Shown here one piece after another: positions 51,298-59,269 of a stretch of DNA of 64,000 bases. Every line of letters starts with the position of its first letter. The stretch's first letter is position 1. The notes below the pieces were generated by a model. The model was not told where the DNA came from, made no database searches, and was given only the letters and a program-made list of their open reading frames with translations. This DNA comes from Aphanothece hegewaldii CCALA 016 (GTDB lineage Bacteria > Cyanobacteriota > Cyanobacteriia > Cyanobacteriales > Microcystaceae), in NCBI RefSeq assembly GCF_003007785.1, contig NZ_PXOH01000006.1:124001-188000 (forward strand), in the 5' to 3' direction. The translations under genes were made by a program, and so were the position numbers.

Positions 51298-53124
51298 AGG
51301 AAAAACCATCAAACGCATCGGATGTAGTTGAATTTGCCAAGGAAACGGACGAGCTTTTAACTTAAACCATTTTTCCTGAAAAACTTCGGCTTGGATATGA
51401 TAATCTTGCAAGCTAGTCGGAGCCGAATTGAGCTTAAGATAAAGAGTAACGCGGTGTTGTGTCTCACTTGTTGCGGCTAACCAACAAGGGAAAATATTTT
51501 GCGGCGTTGTGGTTTCTTCCACGTCAGGAAAAATAAACTGATGAGCGCGAATTCCTACGCACCCTAAGTATTTTGGAATGGGTTCAATAGTTTCTAATGT
51601 ACATTCCCAGTCGGTGGCTATGAGTTGCCCAGAATTTTGAATCACCGCATTTGAGAAGTTTTTACATCCCGTAACTTGTGCCGCCCTTGCACTTTGTGGA
51701 TGCTCAAAAATCTCTTGTTTTGTGCCTTTAGAGATGATTTTTCCTTGATCGATGACTAACAAATCAGAACAAACTCGATATGCTTCTTCAAGGTTATGGG
51801 TGACAAAGAGAGTAACGCCAGAATATTCGCTGAGACTGACTCGTAGGAGTTTTTCGAGTTGATCGCGTAAATAGGTATCTAAAGCGGAGAAAGGTTCATC
51901 TAATAATAGAATATCAGGACGACTGGCTAAAGCGCGGGCAAGGGCGACACGTTGCTGTTGTCCCCCAGAAAGTTCGTGAGGATAGCGATCGCTCATTCCC
52001 GTTAATTGTATCGCAACTAAACGTGATTCGACTTCCTGCTTTATCTCAAGAGAAGAAAGTTTTTTTGGTAAACCAAAGGCAATATTTTCAGCAACCGTTA
52101 GATGAGGAAAAAGAGCATAATTTTGGAACAAAAAACCGACACGACGTTCTCGCACCGATAAATTAATCTTACGATCACTGTCAAATAACGTTTTATTATT
52201 AAGGATAATCCGTCCGCGATCGGGTTTTGAGAGTCCAGCAATACAGCGTAAAGTCATGCTTTTCCCCGATCCTGATGCTCCCAGTAATCCTAATGGCTGA
52301 TTATTGACATTAAAAGCCATATCTAGAGCAAAATAGGATAATTGCTTGTGAATATCGACGATTAATTCTGGCTCAAAATTTGATGGAGAGATGGGCAGAA
52401 AATTAGGGATAGATGGGTTAGAGGGTTTGGAAACCAAATTCCTACAGCGTTTACGTTTTTTCCTTGTCCATCCATCATCAGAATAATACTCGACAGCCAT
52501 CATAACACTTAAAGATATTCCCAAAATCAGCAAAACCCACACTAAAGCTTGATCCATTTCCCCACCTTCAGCAGCAAAAAAAATCGCAATAGGGATAGTT
52601 TGGGTTTTACCCGGAATACTCCCCGCTAACATCAAAGTTGCACCAAATTCTCCTAAAGAGCGGGCAAAAGAAAGCAAAACGCCCGAAATAATGCCAGGTT
52701 TAGCCAAGGGTAAAATAATTTGCCAGAATACTCGCCATTCCGACGCGCCTAATGTTCTCCCACAAGCAATCAAATTAGGATCAATTTGTTTAAATGCTCC
52801 TAATGCTGTTTTATACATCAACGGAAAAGCAACAACTGTAGCCGCGATCACCGTAGCATACCATGTGAATATAATATCAATATTCAACTGTTCTAAGAGT
52901 TTTCCAAAAATTCCATTTTTACCCAATAAAAGTAGTAATAAAAAACCGACAACCGTCGGCGGTAATACTAAAGGTGAGGTTAATATTCCATCAACTAAGC
53001 CCTTACCAATTCCTCGATAATCCAACATCCAACGAGCGGCTATTACTCCTAAAAAGAAAGTAATTATAGTAGCAACGGATGCAGTTTTAAGAGAAATCCA
53101 TACTGGCGTTAAATCTAAATTCAT
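51295..53124 (-). CDS. modBC: Molybdate ABC transporter permease-ATPase fusion (ModB-ModC)
   Basis: A 609-residue fusion. Residues 1-225 are ModB (TSPLVLPPTVVGFLLLLLLG, GRTLGASEWRVFWQIILPLA, SFARSLGEFGATLMLAG). Residues ~255-480 are ModC: Walker A LLGASGSGKS, ELSGGQQQRVALARALA, LLLDEPFSALD. A TOBE-like C-terminus follows. Such fusions are known in cyanobacteria. The 30-residue linker between halves (CRNLVSKPSNPSIPN) is encoded by a copy of the dispersed repeat. It overlaps modA by four bases. It supplies Mo for nitrate reductase and other molybdoenzymes. Confidence 0.95.
   Translation of the reverse strand: MNLDLTPVWISLKTASVATIITFFLGVIAARWMLDYRGIGKGLVDGILTSPLVLPPTVVGFLLLLLLGKNGIFGKLLEQLNIDIIFTWYATVIAATVVAFPLMYKTALGAFKQIDPNLIACGRTLGASEWRVFWQIILPLAKPGIISGVLLSFARSLGEFGATLMLAGSIPGKTQTIPIAIFFAAEGGEMDQALVWVLLILGISLSVMMAVEYYSDDGWTRKKRKRCRNLVSKPSNPSIPNFLPISPSNFEPELIVDIHKQLSYFALDMAFNVNNQPLGLLGASGSGKSMTLRCIAGLSKPDRGRIILNNKTLFDSDRKINLSVRERRVGFLFQNYALFPHLTVAENIAFGLPKKLSSLEIKQEVESRLVAIQLTGMSDRYPHELSGGQQQRVALARALASRPDILLLDEPFSALDTYLRDQLEKLLRVSLSEYSGVTLFVTHNLEEAYRVCSDLLVIDQGKIISKGTKQEIFEHPQSARAAQVTGCKNFSNAVIQNSGQLIATDWECTLETIEPIPKYLGCVGIRAHQFIFPDVEETTTPQNIFPCWLAATSETQHRVTLYLKLNSAPTSLQDYHIQAEVFQEKWFKLKARPFPWQIQLHPMRLMVFP
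52425..52446 (-). repeat. Dispersed repeat copy E, translated inside modBC
   Basis: The minus strand reads TGTAGGAATTTGGTTTCCAA then ACCC, aligning with copies C and F. It lies in frame in modBC and gives CysArgAsnLeuValSerLysPro of the linker between the permease and ATPase domains. The repeat has no stop in this frame. Confidence 0.75.
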
Positions 53125-53912
53125 ATGGGAGTGAAGCCGTATTTTCTAAAGATATTTTTAGCTCTATTACTAGATAAAAATTCTACATAATCTTTAGCAT
53201 CATTGATATTTTTACTATCTTTAATAACCGCAACAGGATAGATAATCTGTGAGTGGGATTTTTCGGACGCGGTTGCTACAATTTTGACATCATCTGAAGT
53301 TTTAGCATCAGTTAAATAAACAAATCCTGCATCAACATTTCCTGTCGCCACATAACTTAGAACTTGACGCACATCTTTAGCATAAATTACTTTATTTGTA
53401 ACTTTATTTAATAAACCTAGAGACGTGAGAACTTCTTGAGCATATTGTCCAGCAGGAACACTTTTAGGCTCACCCATCGCTATTTTTTTAGTTTTATCAG
53501 TAGCTAAATCTTGAAAACTTTTAATGGTTGTATTAGATTTCGGGACGATTAAAACCATTTGATTTTTAAGTAAATTTTTCCGAGTTCCATCAAGTAATAA
53601 TTTTTTATCTTGTAATGCGTCCATTTGTTTTTTAGCAGCAGAAATAAAAACATCGACGGGCGCTCCTTGTTCGATTTGTTGCTGAAGTGAACCCGAAGAA
53701 CCAAAGTTATAGATTAAGCTTATCTTTCCTTTTTCTTTTGTATAAATTGGTTTGATTTCTTCAAGTGCATCTTTGAGACTTGCGGCGGCTGAAACAAGGA
53801 TTTCATTTGGCGCACTATAAATTATAGAAGGTGTTAAAAGATAACTGCTAATAATTAAACAAAAAGGAAGCAGAAAAAAACACAGAAAACGAATCAATCT
53901 ATAATTAAACAT
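53121..53912 (-). CDS. modA: Molybdate-binding protein ModA
   Basis: A 263-residue periplasmic binding protein with an N-terminal signal (FLCFFLLPFCLIISSYLL, cleavage near IYSAPN). Type II binding-protein motifs: LVSAAASLKDALEEIKPIY, YNFGSSGSLQQQIEQGAPVD, VFISAAKKQMDAL, and YVATGNVDAGFVYLTDA. It delivers molybdate (or tungstate) to the ModBC fusion; the stop overlaps modBC by four bases. Confidence 0.95.
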   Translation of the reverse strand: MFNYRLIRFLCFFLLPFCLIISSYLLTPSIIYSAPNEILVSAAASLKDALEEIKPIYTKEKGKISLIYNFGSSGSLQQQIEQGAPVDVFISAAKKQMDALQDKKLLLDGTRKNLLKNQMVLIVPKSNTTIKSFQDLATDKTKKIAMGEPKSVPAGQYAQEVLTSLGLLNKVTNKVIYAKDVRQVLSYVATGNVDAGFVYLTDAKTSDDVKIVATASEKSHSQIIYPVAVIKDSKNINDAKDYVEFLSSNRAKNIFRKYGFTPI

Positions 53913-53939
53913 TAATAAATCCTTTTGATGTTGTTTTAA

Positions 53940-53967
53940 TGTAGGGGTTTGGTCTCCAAACCCAACT
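53940..53967 (+). repeat. Dispersed repeat copy F upstream of modA
   Basis: TGTAGGGGTTTGGTCTCCAA then ACCCAACT. With copy G it flanks the modA promoter region in inverted orientation. Confidence 0.85.
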
Positions 53968-54050
53968 CAATATAATATAATCCAAAATTTACCAAAAATA
54001 ATTTTTTTTAAATGTTAAATTTATTCTGGTATTTGACACATTAATCATTA

Positions 54051-54077
54051 AAAAGGTTTGGAAACCAAACCCCTACT
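54051..54077 (-). repeat. Dispersed repeat copy G between modA and tocopherol cyclase-like gene
   Basis: AAAGGTTTGGAAACCAAACC then CCTACTT, i.e. the family in opposite orientation to copy F 86 bp away. The two could form a larger stem-loop. Confidence 0.8.
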
Positions 54078-54128
54078 TGATTATCATCAAAAATATTTGC
54101 TATTTTGTTACATTCAATACAGACCAAA

Positions 54129-55202
54129 TCATCTAAACTCTTTTTCCCATTCTTCATCCCAAGGATTACCGCCAATTTCTAAACCACATAAATCAGTTTT
54201 TGCATTAATAATTATTTTTCCTGTGTTATCAATTAATTCTAGAATAAGTTTACCTTTTGTGGTATCTCGACAGCCAAATTGTAAACCATTTTCAGTGGGA
54301 ATTCTTAGCCAAGTTCCTGTTTCTTGAGTGGTTCCCAATAGTTTAACAGTATAATACTCATTTCGTGCTTGCATTTCCCATTGTCCCCAAGGTTGTACTC
54401 GCCAACTAAACTGAGAATCAAACACCCCAAAAGCATAGAATTGAGCTTGATAATGAATCCCAATTAAACCGACTAATTCAGTCCACCATAATACTTTTCT
54501 GTTAGTCCCAACAGCCGTTAAAGTTAAATCAGATTGCTCACTAAAACTATTACAATTAATCCAAAACCATTTTTCAGGAAAAGAATGACCCCAATTTTTT
54601 TCAGCATAAAAAGGAGCATCTAAAAACTCATAACGTTGATTGTTCCATTCTATCCAACCATAAGCTAATCCATGTGCGGTTAAAACTTGCCATCCTGGAT
54701 CTGCTATAGGTAAATAAGATAACCATCCCGCAGTCGCTTTTTGCGGTAAATTGGGATTACCCCAGCCATAAATCGGTTTAACTTCATAATACCAGCGACA
54801 ATCTTTTCCTGTGCCTAGATCTCGTATATAACCTTGATGTAGAGTGGATGTAGCCTGATAACCTTCTTGGATATCTCGTGCAAAGATGGGAGGTTGTAAC
54901 AGTTGTGGACGTATTTTTAAATCCGTTTTGCGCCAGTGGGCTAATTCTAATCTTAATCCAGATGCCCAAAATTGATTTACCTTTGGCATACTTCGACAGA
55001 TATACTGTTCATTAATGCCTAAAATTTGGACAGCCCCACCACTGATAGACTCACCTCCAATTGGATCTTCAATAGAATACATAAAAGCAAAAGATTGTTT
55101 TTCTATCGGTAAGGTAACTCGAAAATACCAACCCTCAAAGAAACGGGGATCTTTATTATTCCAATGATAACCAGCGTGAGGGGTAATTGTGCGATCGTTC
55201 AT
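54129..55202 (-). CDS. Tocopherol cyclase-family protein
   Basis: A 357-residue protein from ATG 55202; an upstream start would add 13 residues. Motifs typical of tocopherol cyclase (VTE1/slr1737 family): TPHAGYHWNNKDPRFFEGWY, FRVTLPIEKQSFAFMYSIED, APFYAEKNWGHSFPEKWFWI and a beta-rich lipocalin-like C-terminal half with ETGTWLRIPTENG. Such enzymes close the chromanol ring of tocopherols from phytyl-quinol precursors. Other family members may act on different prenylquinols. Confidence 0.88.
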   Translation of the reverse strand: MNDRTITPHAGYHWNNKDPRFFEGWYFRVTLPIEKQSFAFMYSIEDPIGGESISGGAVQILGINEQYICRSMPKVNQFWASGLRLELAHWRKTDLKIRPQLLQPPIFARDIQEGYQATSTLHQGYIRDLGTGKDCRWYYEVKPIYGWGNPNLPQKATAGWLSYLPIADPGWQVLTAHGLAYGWIEWNNQRYEFLDAPFYAEKNWGHSFPEKWFWINCNSFSEQSDLTLTAVGTNRKVLWWTELVGLIGIHYQAQFYAFGVFDSQFSWRVQPWGQWEMQARNEYYTVKLLGTTQETGTWLRIPTENGLQFGCRDTTKGKLILELIDNTGKIIINAKTDLCGLEIGGNPWDEEWEKEFR

Positions 55203-55288
55203 ATATGACTTAAGACTCAGGACTGTAACAAATTTTTTCACTAAGATAATAATGATAAATATCTAATCAAAGACCGCGCAACCCAACT

Positions 55289-55993
55289 ATGGCAGATCCA
55301 AACCCAACGAATCAACAAAATCTTGATGCAGTGATCAAAGATATCGAAAAGCTTATCTTAAATTTACAGCAAGCCAGTGAATCAGTTATACCAAGAGTAC
55401 ACGATTTTGTTGAGAAAGGAACTGAAAGAGTTGGTCAAATTGTAACACCAGTTGTTTCTCATCCTTGGGTTAAATATGCGACTAAAGTACCTGTAATTAA
55501 ATGGTTAATGGCCATTTTGGGACAAGTTGATATACAAAAAGTTAAGCAAGATGTTCAAAAACTACAACAAGAATATCCGTTAGAAAAACCCGATCAATTA
55601 GCCCAACGTATTATTAAAACAACCGTTTTGCAGGCGAGTGGCGTAGGTCTCATTACTAATTTTATACCTCCTTTAGCCCTAGCTTTATTACCACTTGATT
55701 TAGCCGCAGTAACCGTATTACAAGCGGAAATGATCTATCGTATTGCTGCTGTTTATGGGTTTTCCATTGAAGATCCCACAAGACGCGGTGAAATTTTAGC
55801 GATTTGGTGGCTATCGACAAATAGTTCTGGTTTTGTTAAAGCCGGATTTAGTATTTTTGAAATTATTCCCGTTGTGGGTACTTTTGTCGGTGTTGCTAGT
55901 AATGCTGCTTTGTTAACCTTGGTGGGAAATGTTGCGGGTAAATACTATGAAGAAAAGTTAAAACATTTAAAAAATGATATTTCAATAAGTTAA
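55289..55993 (+). CDS. EcsC-like membrane-associated protein
   Basis: A 234-residue protein. The N-terminus is amphipathic helix and coiled coil (LDAVIKDIEKLILNLQQASE). A hydrophobic pair follows (GLITNFIPPLALALLPLDLA, FEIIPVVGTFVGVASNAALL) around AEMIYRIAAVYGFSIEDPTR. The arrangement resembles EcsC-family proteins, whose function is unclear. Cyanobacteria carry several such genes. Assignment moderate. Confidence 0.55.
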   Translation: MADPNPTNQQNLDAVIKDIEKLILNLQQASESVIPRVHDFVEKGTERVGQIVTPVVSHPWVKYATKVPVIKWLMAILGQVDIQKVKQDVQKLQQEYPLEKPDQLAQRIIKTTVLQASGVGLITNFIPPLALALLPLDLAAVTVLQAEMIYRIAAVYGFSIEDPTRRGEILAIWWLSTNSSGFVKAGFSIFEIIPVVGTFVGVASNAALLTLVGNVAGKYYEEKLKHLKNDISIS

Positions 55994-56000
55994 TTAATAT

Positions 56001-56020
56001 TGTAGGGGCTTGGGATCAGA
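56001..56020 (+). repeat. Degenerate dispersed repeat half-copy
   Basis: TGTAGGGGCTTGGGATCAGA keeps the left arm of the GGGTTTGG family but lacks the right arm. It lies between the convergent EcsC-like and second kinase genes. Confidence 0.45.
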
Positions 56021-56023
56021 TAT

Positions 56024-59000
56024 TTATTCTGGCTGTAGCGGCCAAGTAAAGCGGAAAGTTGCTCCCTGAGCTAACTGTGATTCTAAAACAATTAAACCGC
56101 CTTCGGTTTCAATAATTTTCTTAACAATTGATAAACCGATTCCAGTGCTTTCGGGTACTTCTTGTCCTCTAAGGGTTTGGAAAATATCAAAAACTCGCTG
56201 ATGATTTTCAGGAGCAATACCAGGGCCATTATCGGAAATCGAAAACTCGTAATATTTTCCTTTTTGAGTTGCTTTAATTTCGATTAGTCCATCTGAGCGA
56301 TCGTTGTGTTTGATAGCATTACTAATCAGATTAGAAAACACCTGAGATAGCAGCAATCTTTTAGTAAAAAGGGTTGGCATCTCTGGCTCTATAGAGATAG
56401 TAAAGGTCGATGGATGGGTGATAGAATCAATAATCTCGGCGATCAATTCGGATACTTTTACTCTTTCTGTAGCGACTTCGGTACGACCGATGCGAGAATA
56501 GGCAAGCAATCCATTAATTAGGGCTTCCATGCGAGTAACTCGACTCTGCATAAGCTGTATTTGACGCAGGTTTTCTTTATCTAGTTGCCCTTCTAAATCA
56601 TCAGCAATCCATTGTGAAAGGTTAGAAATCCCTCGTAAAGGGGCTTTGAGATCGTGAGAGACAGTATAAACAAAGCGATCTAACTCTTGATTTCGTTCGA
56701 TTAATTTAGCGGTGGTTTCCTCTAAAGTTGCGTTCAATTGTAATAGTTTAGCAGCTTGTTGCTGTAACTGAAGTTCGGCTTGTTTGCGCTGGCTAATATC
56801 GACGACAAAGCTAACTCCTCGACTTTGCGAATTCTTAAACATTACGCCGCCTAGCAGAATAGGAACGCGCTTTCCATCTTTACGGATATATTCTTTCTCT
56901 AAAGCCTCAGAATACTGCTGCTGCCGCATTATATTTAAAGAAGTTTCACTTCTGTCTATTTGTTCGGGTGGTGTCATAGCTCTCCAGTTCACGCGTCCTG
57001 CTTGCAAATCTTCACGGCTGTAGCCCACCATATTAAGAAACGCATCATTAGCATCGAGAACCGTGCCGTCTGTATCCCAGAACATGACTCCAAGCAAGTT
57101 CAGTTCGACAAGTTGCTTAAGATGAGCTTCGCTTTTTAGCAAGGCTTCTTCGGCTTGTTTGCGTTCAGTTAAATCTAGAATAAACGCTACCGATTCGATT
57201 CTTGCCTCTCCAACTAAACTATAGCCCACAAGCACTGGAACTCGGCTACCATCCTTGCGGATATATTCCTTTTCATAGGGAATACAAGCCCCTCTAGCTC
57301 TTGCCTCTGCAATGCCCAACTCATCTAGGTGTAAAAACTCTGGTGGTGTGATATCGATCCAGCGAAGTTTTCCTGCTTCGAGATCCTCCCGTGTATAGCC
57401 GACAATCCTCAATAGTTCGTCATTAGCTTCCGCAATGTTCCCGTAGATGTCACCGTAGAGAATACCAACGACACTAGCCTCAACAAACCCTCTTAGTTTT
57501 GCTTCATTGGCTGCGATGATGGCTTCTGAGCGTTTGCGATCGCTGATGTCTTGAATTAACCAACGAAAGCCAACAATCTGCCCTTGAGCGTTGCGGATGA
57601 CAGTTCCCGTAATTGCAACTACAATTTGATGTCCCGTTTGATTTTTGATGCTCAGTTCATCAGTTTGTAGCTTTTGTACCTGAGTTTGCTCAGATAATTC
57701 GTAAATTAAATTTCTAAAAGCTTGACTATCCGAGTCAAAAATGTAGTTTGTTAATGGTGTGTTGATCAAAAAGCGTTGCTCAATCCCAACTAAATCGGCG
57801 ATCGCTCGGTTAGCTTCTTGAATAATTCCTTTGGCATCAGTCACTACATAACCATCGGGTGCAAAATTAAACAAATCTTGGTAACGGTATCCTTCTGCTT
57901 CTGCGCGATCACGAGCAATTTCTAATTCTTCATACTGTTGACGTAATTCTTCTTCGGTAATCTGAAGTTCCTCTAAAGTGGTTTGCAAGTTTTGATTACT
58001 TTGACGCAGGGCTATTTCTGCTTGTTTACGATCGCTGGTATCAAAGAAAATGCCAATGAACCGTACAGCTTTTCCCGTCTCATCATAGAGAAACCGCCCA
58101 AATTCACTCAACCACCGAATTTCTCCGTTATCAGCGCGAATAATTCGATATTCTGTACTGTAGAGCGATCGCGTCTGTTCTGCCTGTTTAATTGCCTGTA
58201 GCACAGTTTCTAAGTCATCTGGATGAACTCTGCTGCGCCACATCTCATAAGTAGCTTCACCGCTCGATACGGGTTCATAGCCAAACAAGGTAAAATGGTT
58301 GTGTGACCAGATAGCTTGTTCTGTTTGTAGATTGATATCCCAAGTCGCCATCCCTGCATTGTTGATAGCCAAACTGATGCGTTCTTGACTATCACGCAAA
58401 GCAAGGCTTACTTGTTTGCGATCGGTGATGTCAATGGCAGCCCCATAAATTACTTGTTCTTCTGGATAAGGCTGGGCGTTCCAGAGTAACCAGCGATATG
58501 AGCCGTCTTTGTGGCGATAACGGTTTTCAAATGCAAATGTTTCATTACCAGAGAAAAGATTGTCGGCTTCTTCTAGAGATGGGTTGATGTCATCTGGGTG
58601 AACAAAATCAGTCCAAGGACGAGATAACATTTCGTCTACCGTCCAGCCGAGGAAGCGTTCAAAAGACGGGCTAACCCATTGAAAATAGCCGTTATTACCC
58701 GTGATCACTTGCAAATCTGAGCCAACGGCGAGAAATCTCTCTCGTTCCTGCTCAAATGTGATGGTACAGAATACGCCACCCACTCGCTCATCATCGTCTA
58801 TTAAAGGACTATAAAAAAAAGTCAGGTCAGCTTCTTCTAAATGAATATTTTGCGATGATTTGCCTTCATTGAACACGGTTTCTGCTTGCTGTCCAATAAT
58901 ACCCCAATCATCCGCCCACACAACAAAGGCAGATTGACCCAAAGCTTGAGGATGACGTTGACCTAAAATAGTGGAGTAAGCATCGTTGTAAAAATGAGTC

Positions 59001-59185
59001 ATTGACTTTCCCCACCAGACACCCATCGGATAAGGGGAACCTAACATGATGCGGATCGCGGTTTTCAGACTTTGTGACCATGTTTCAAGCTGCCCCACTG
59101 GTGTAGCCGACCAATCCTGCGATCGCATCAATTTGGCCATCTTGCTATCGCCAATAAAGATGATTTCAGCGATACTGGAATTCAT
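56024..59185 (-). CDS. Soluble multi-PAS histidine kinase
   Basis: A 1053-residue kinase from ATG 59185 (a TTG at 59212 is also possible). N-terminal GAF-like sensory region (SPYPMGVWWGKSMTHFYNDA), then about five PAS/PAC units (VHPDDINPSLEEADN, RIIRADNGEIRWLSEFGRF, ADLVGIEQRFL, KDGSRVPVLVGYS, RKDGKRVPILLGG), coiled coils, HisKA with VYTVSHDLKAPLRGI and HATPase (SNAIKHNDRSDG, DNGPGIAPENHQRV). No membrane segment. Its last 230 residues are close to those of the kinase at 47015, so they share an ancestor. No neighbouring response regulator. Confidence 0.93.
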   Translation of the reverse strand: MNSSIAEIIFIGDSKMAKLMRSQDWSATPVGQLETWSQSLKTAIRIMLGSPYPMGVWWGKSMTHFYNDAYSTILGQRHPQALGQSAFVVWADDWGIIGQQAETVFNEGKSSQNIHLEEADLTFFYSPLIDDDERVGGVFCTITFEQERERFLAVGSDLQVITGNNGYFQWVSPSFERFLGWTVDEMLSRPWTDFVHPDDINPSLEEADNLFSGNETFAFENRYRHKDGSYRWLLWNAQPYPEEQVIYGAAIDITDRKQVSLALRDSQERISLAINNAGMATWDINLQTEQAIWSHNHFTLFGYEPVSSGEATYEMWRSRVHPDDLETVLQAIKQAEQTRSLYSTEYRIIRADNGEIRWLSEFGRFLYDETGKAVRFIGIFFDTSDRKQAEIALRQSNQNLQTTLEELQITEEELRQQYEELEIARDRAEAEGYRYQDLFNFAPDGYVVTDAKGIIQEANRAIADLVGIEQRFLINTPLTNYIFDSDSQAFRNLIYELSEQTQVQKLQTDELSIKNQTGHQIVVAITGTVIRNAQGQIVGFRWLIQDISDRKRSEAIIAANEAKLRGFVEASVVGILYGDIYGNIAEANDELLRIVGYTREDLEAGKLRWIDITPPEFLHLDELGIAEARARGACIPYEKEYIRKDGSRVPVLVGYSLVGEARIESVAFILDLTERKQAEEALLKSEAHLKQLVELNLLGVMFWDTDGTVLDANDAFLNMVGYSREDLQAGRVNWRAMTPPEQIDRSETSLNIMRQQQYSEALEKEYIRKDGKRVPILLGGVMFKNSQSRGVSFVVDISQRKQAELQLQQQAAKLLQLNATLEETTAKLIERNQELDRFVYTVSHDLKAPLRGISNLSQWIADDLEGQLDKENLRQIQLMQSRVTRMEALINGLLAYSRIGRTEVATERVKVSELIAEIIDSITHPSTFTISIEPEMPTLFTKRLLLSQVFSNLISNAIKHNDRSDGLIEIKATQKGKYYEFSISDNGPGIAPENHQRVFDIFQTLRGQEVPESTGIGLSIVKKIIETEGGLIVLESQLAQGATFRFTWPLQPE

Positions 59186-59269
59186 CTCATAGGTCACAAT
59201 TATAGCTCCCAAATCAAGACTCTAATCATCCATCAATCGAAAACTTTCGTTTATTTAACAATATCCATT

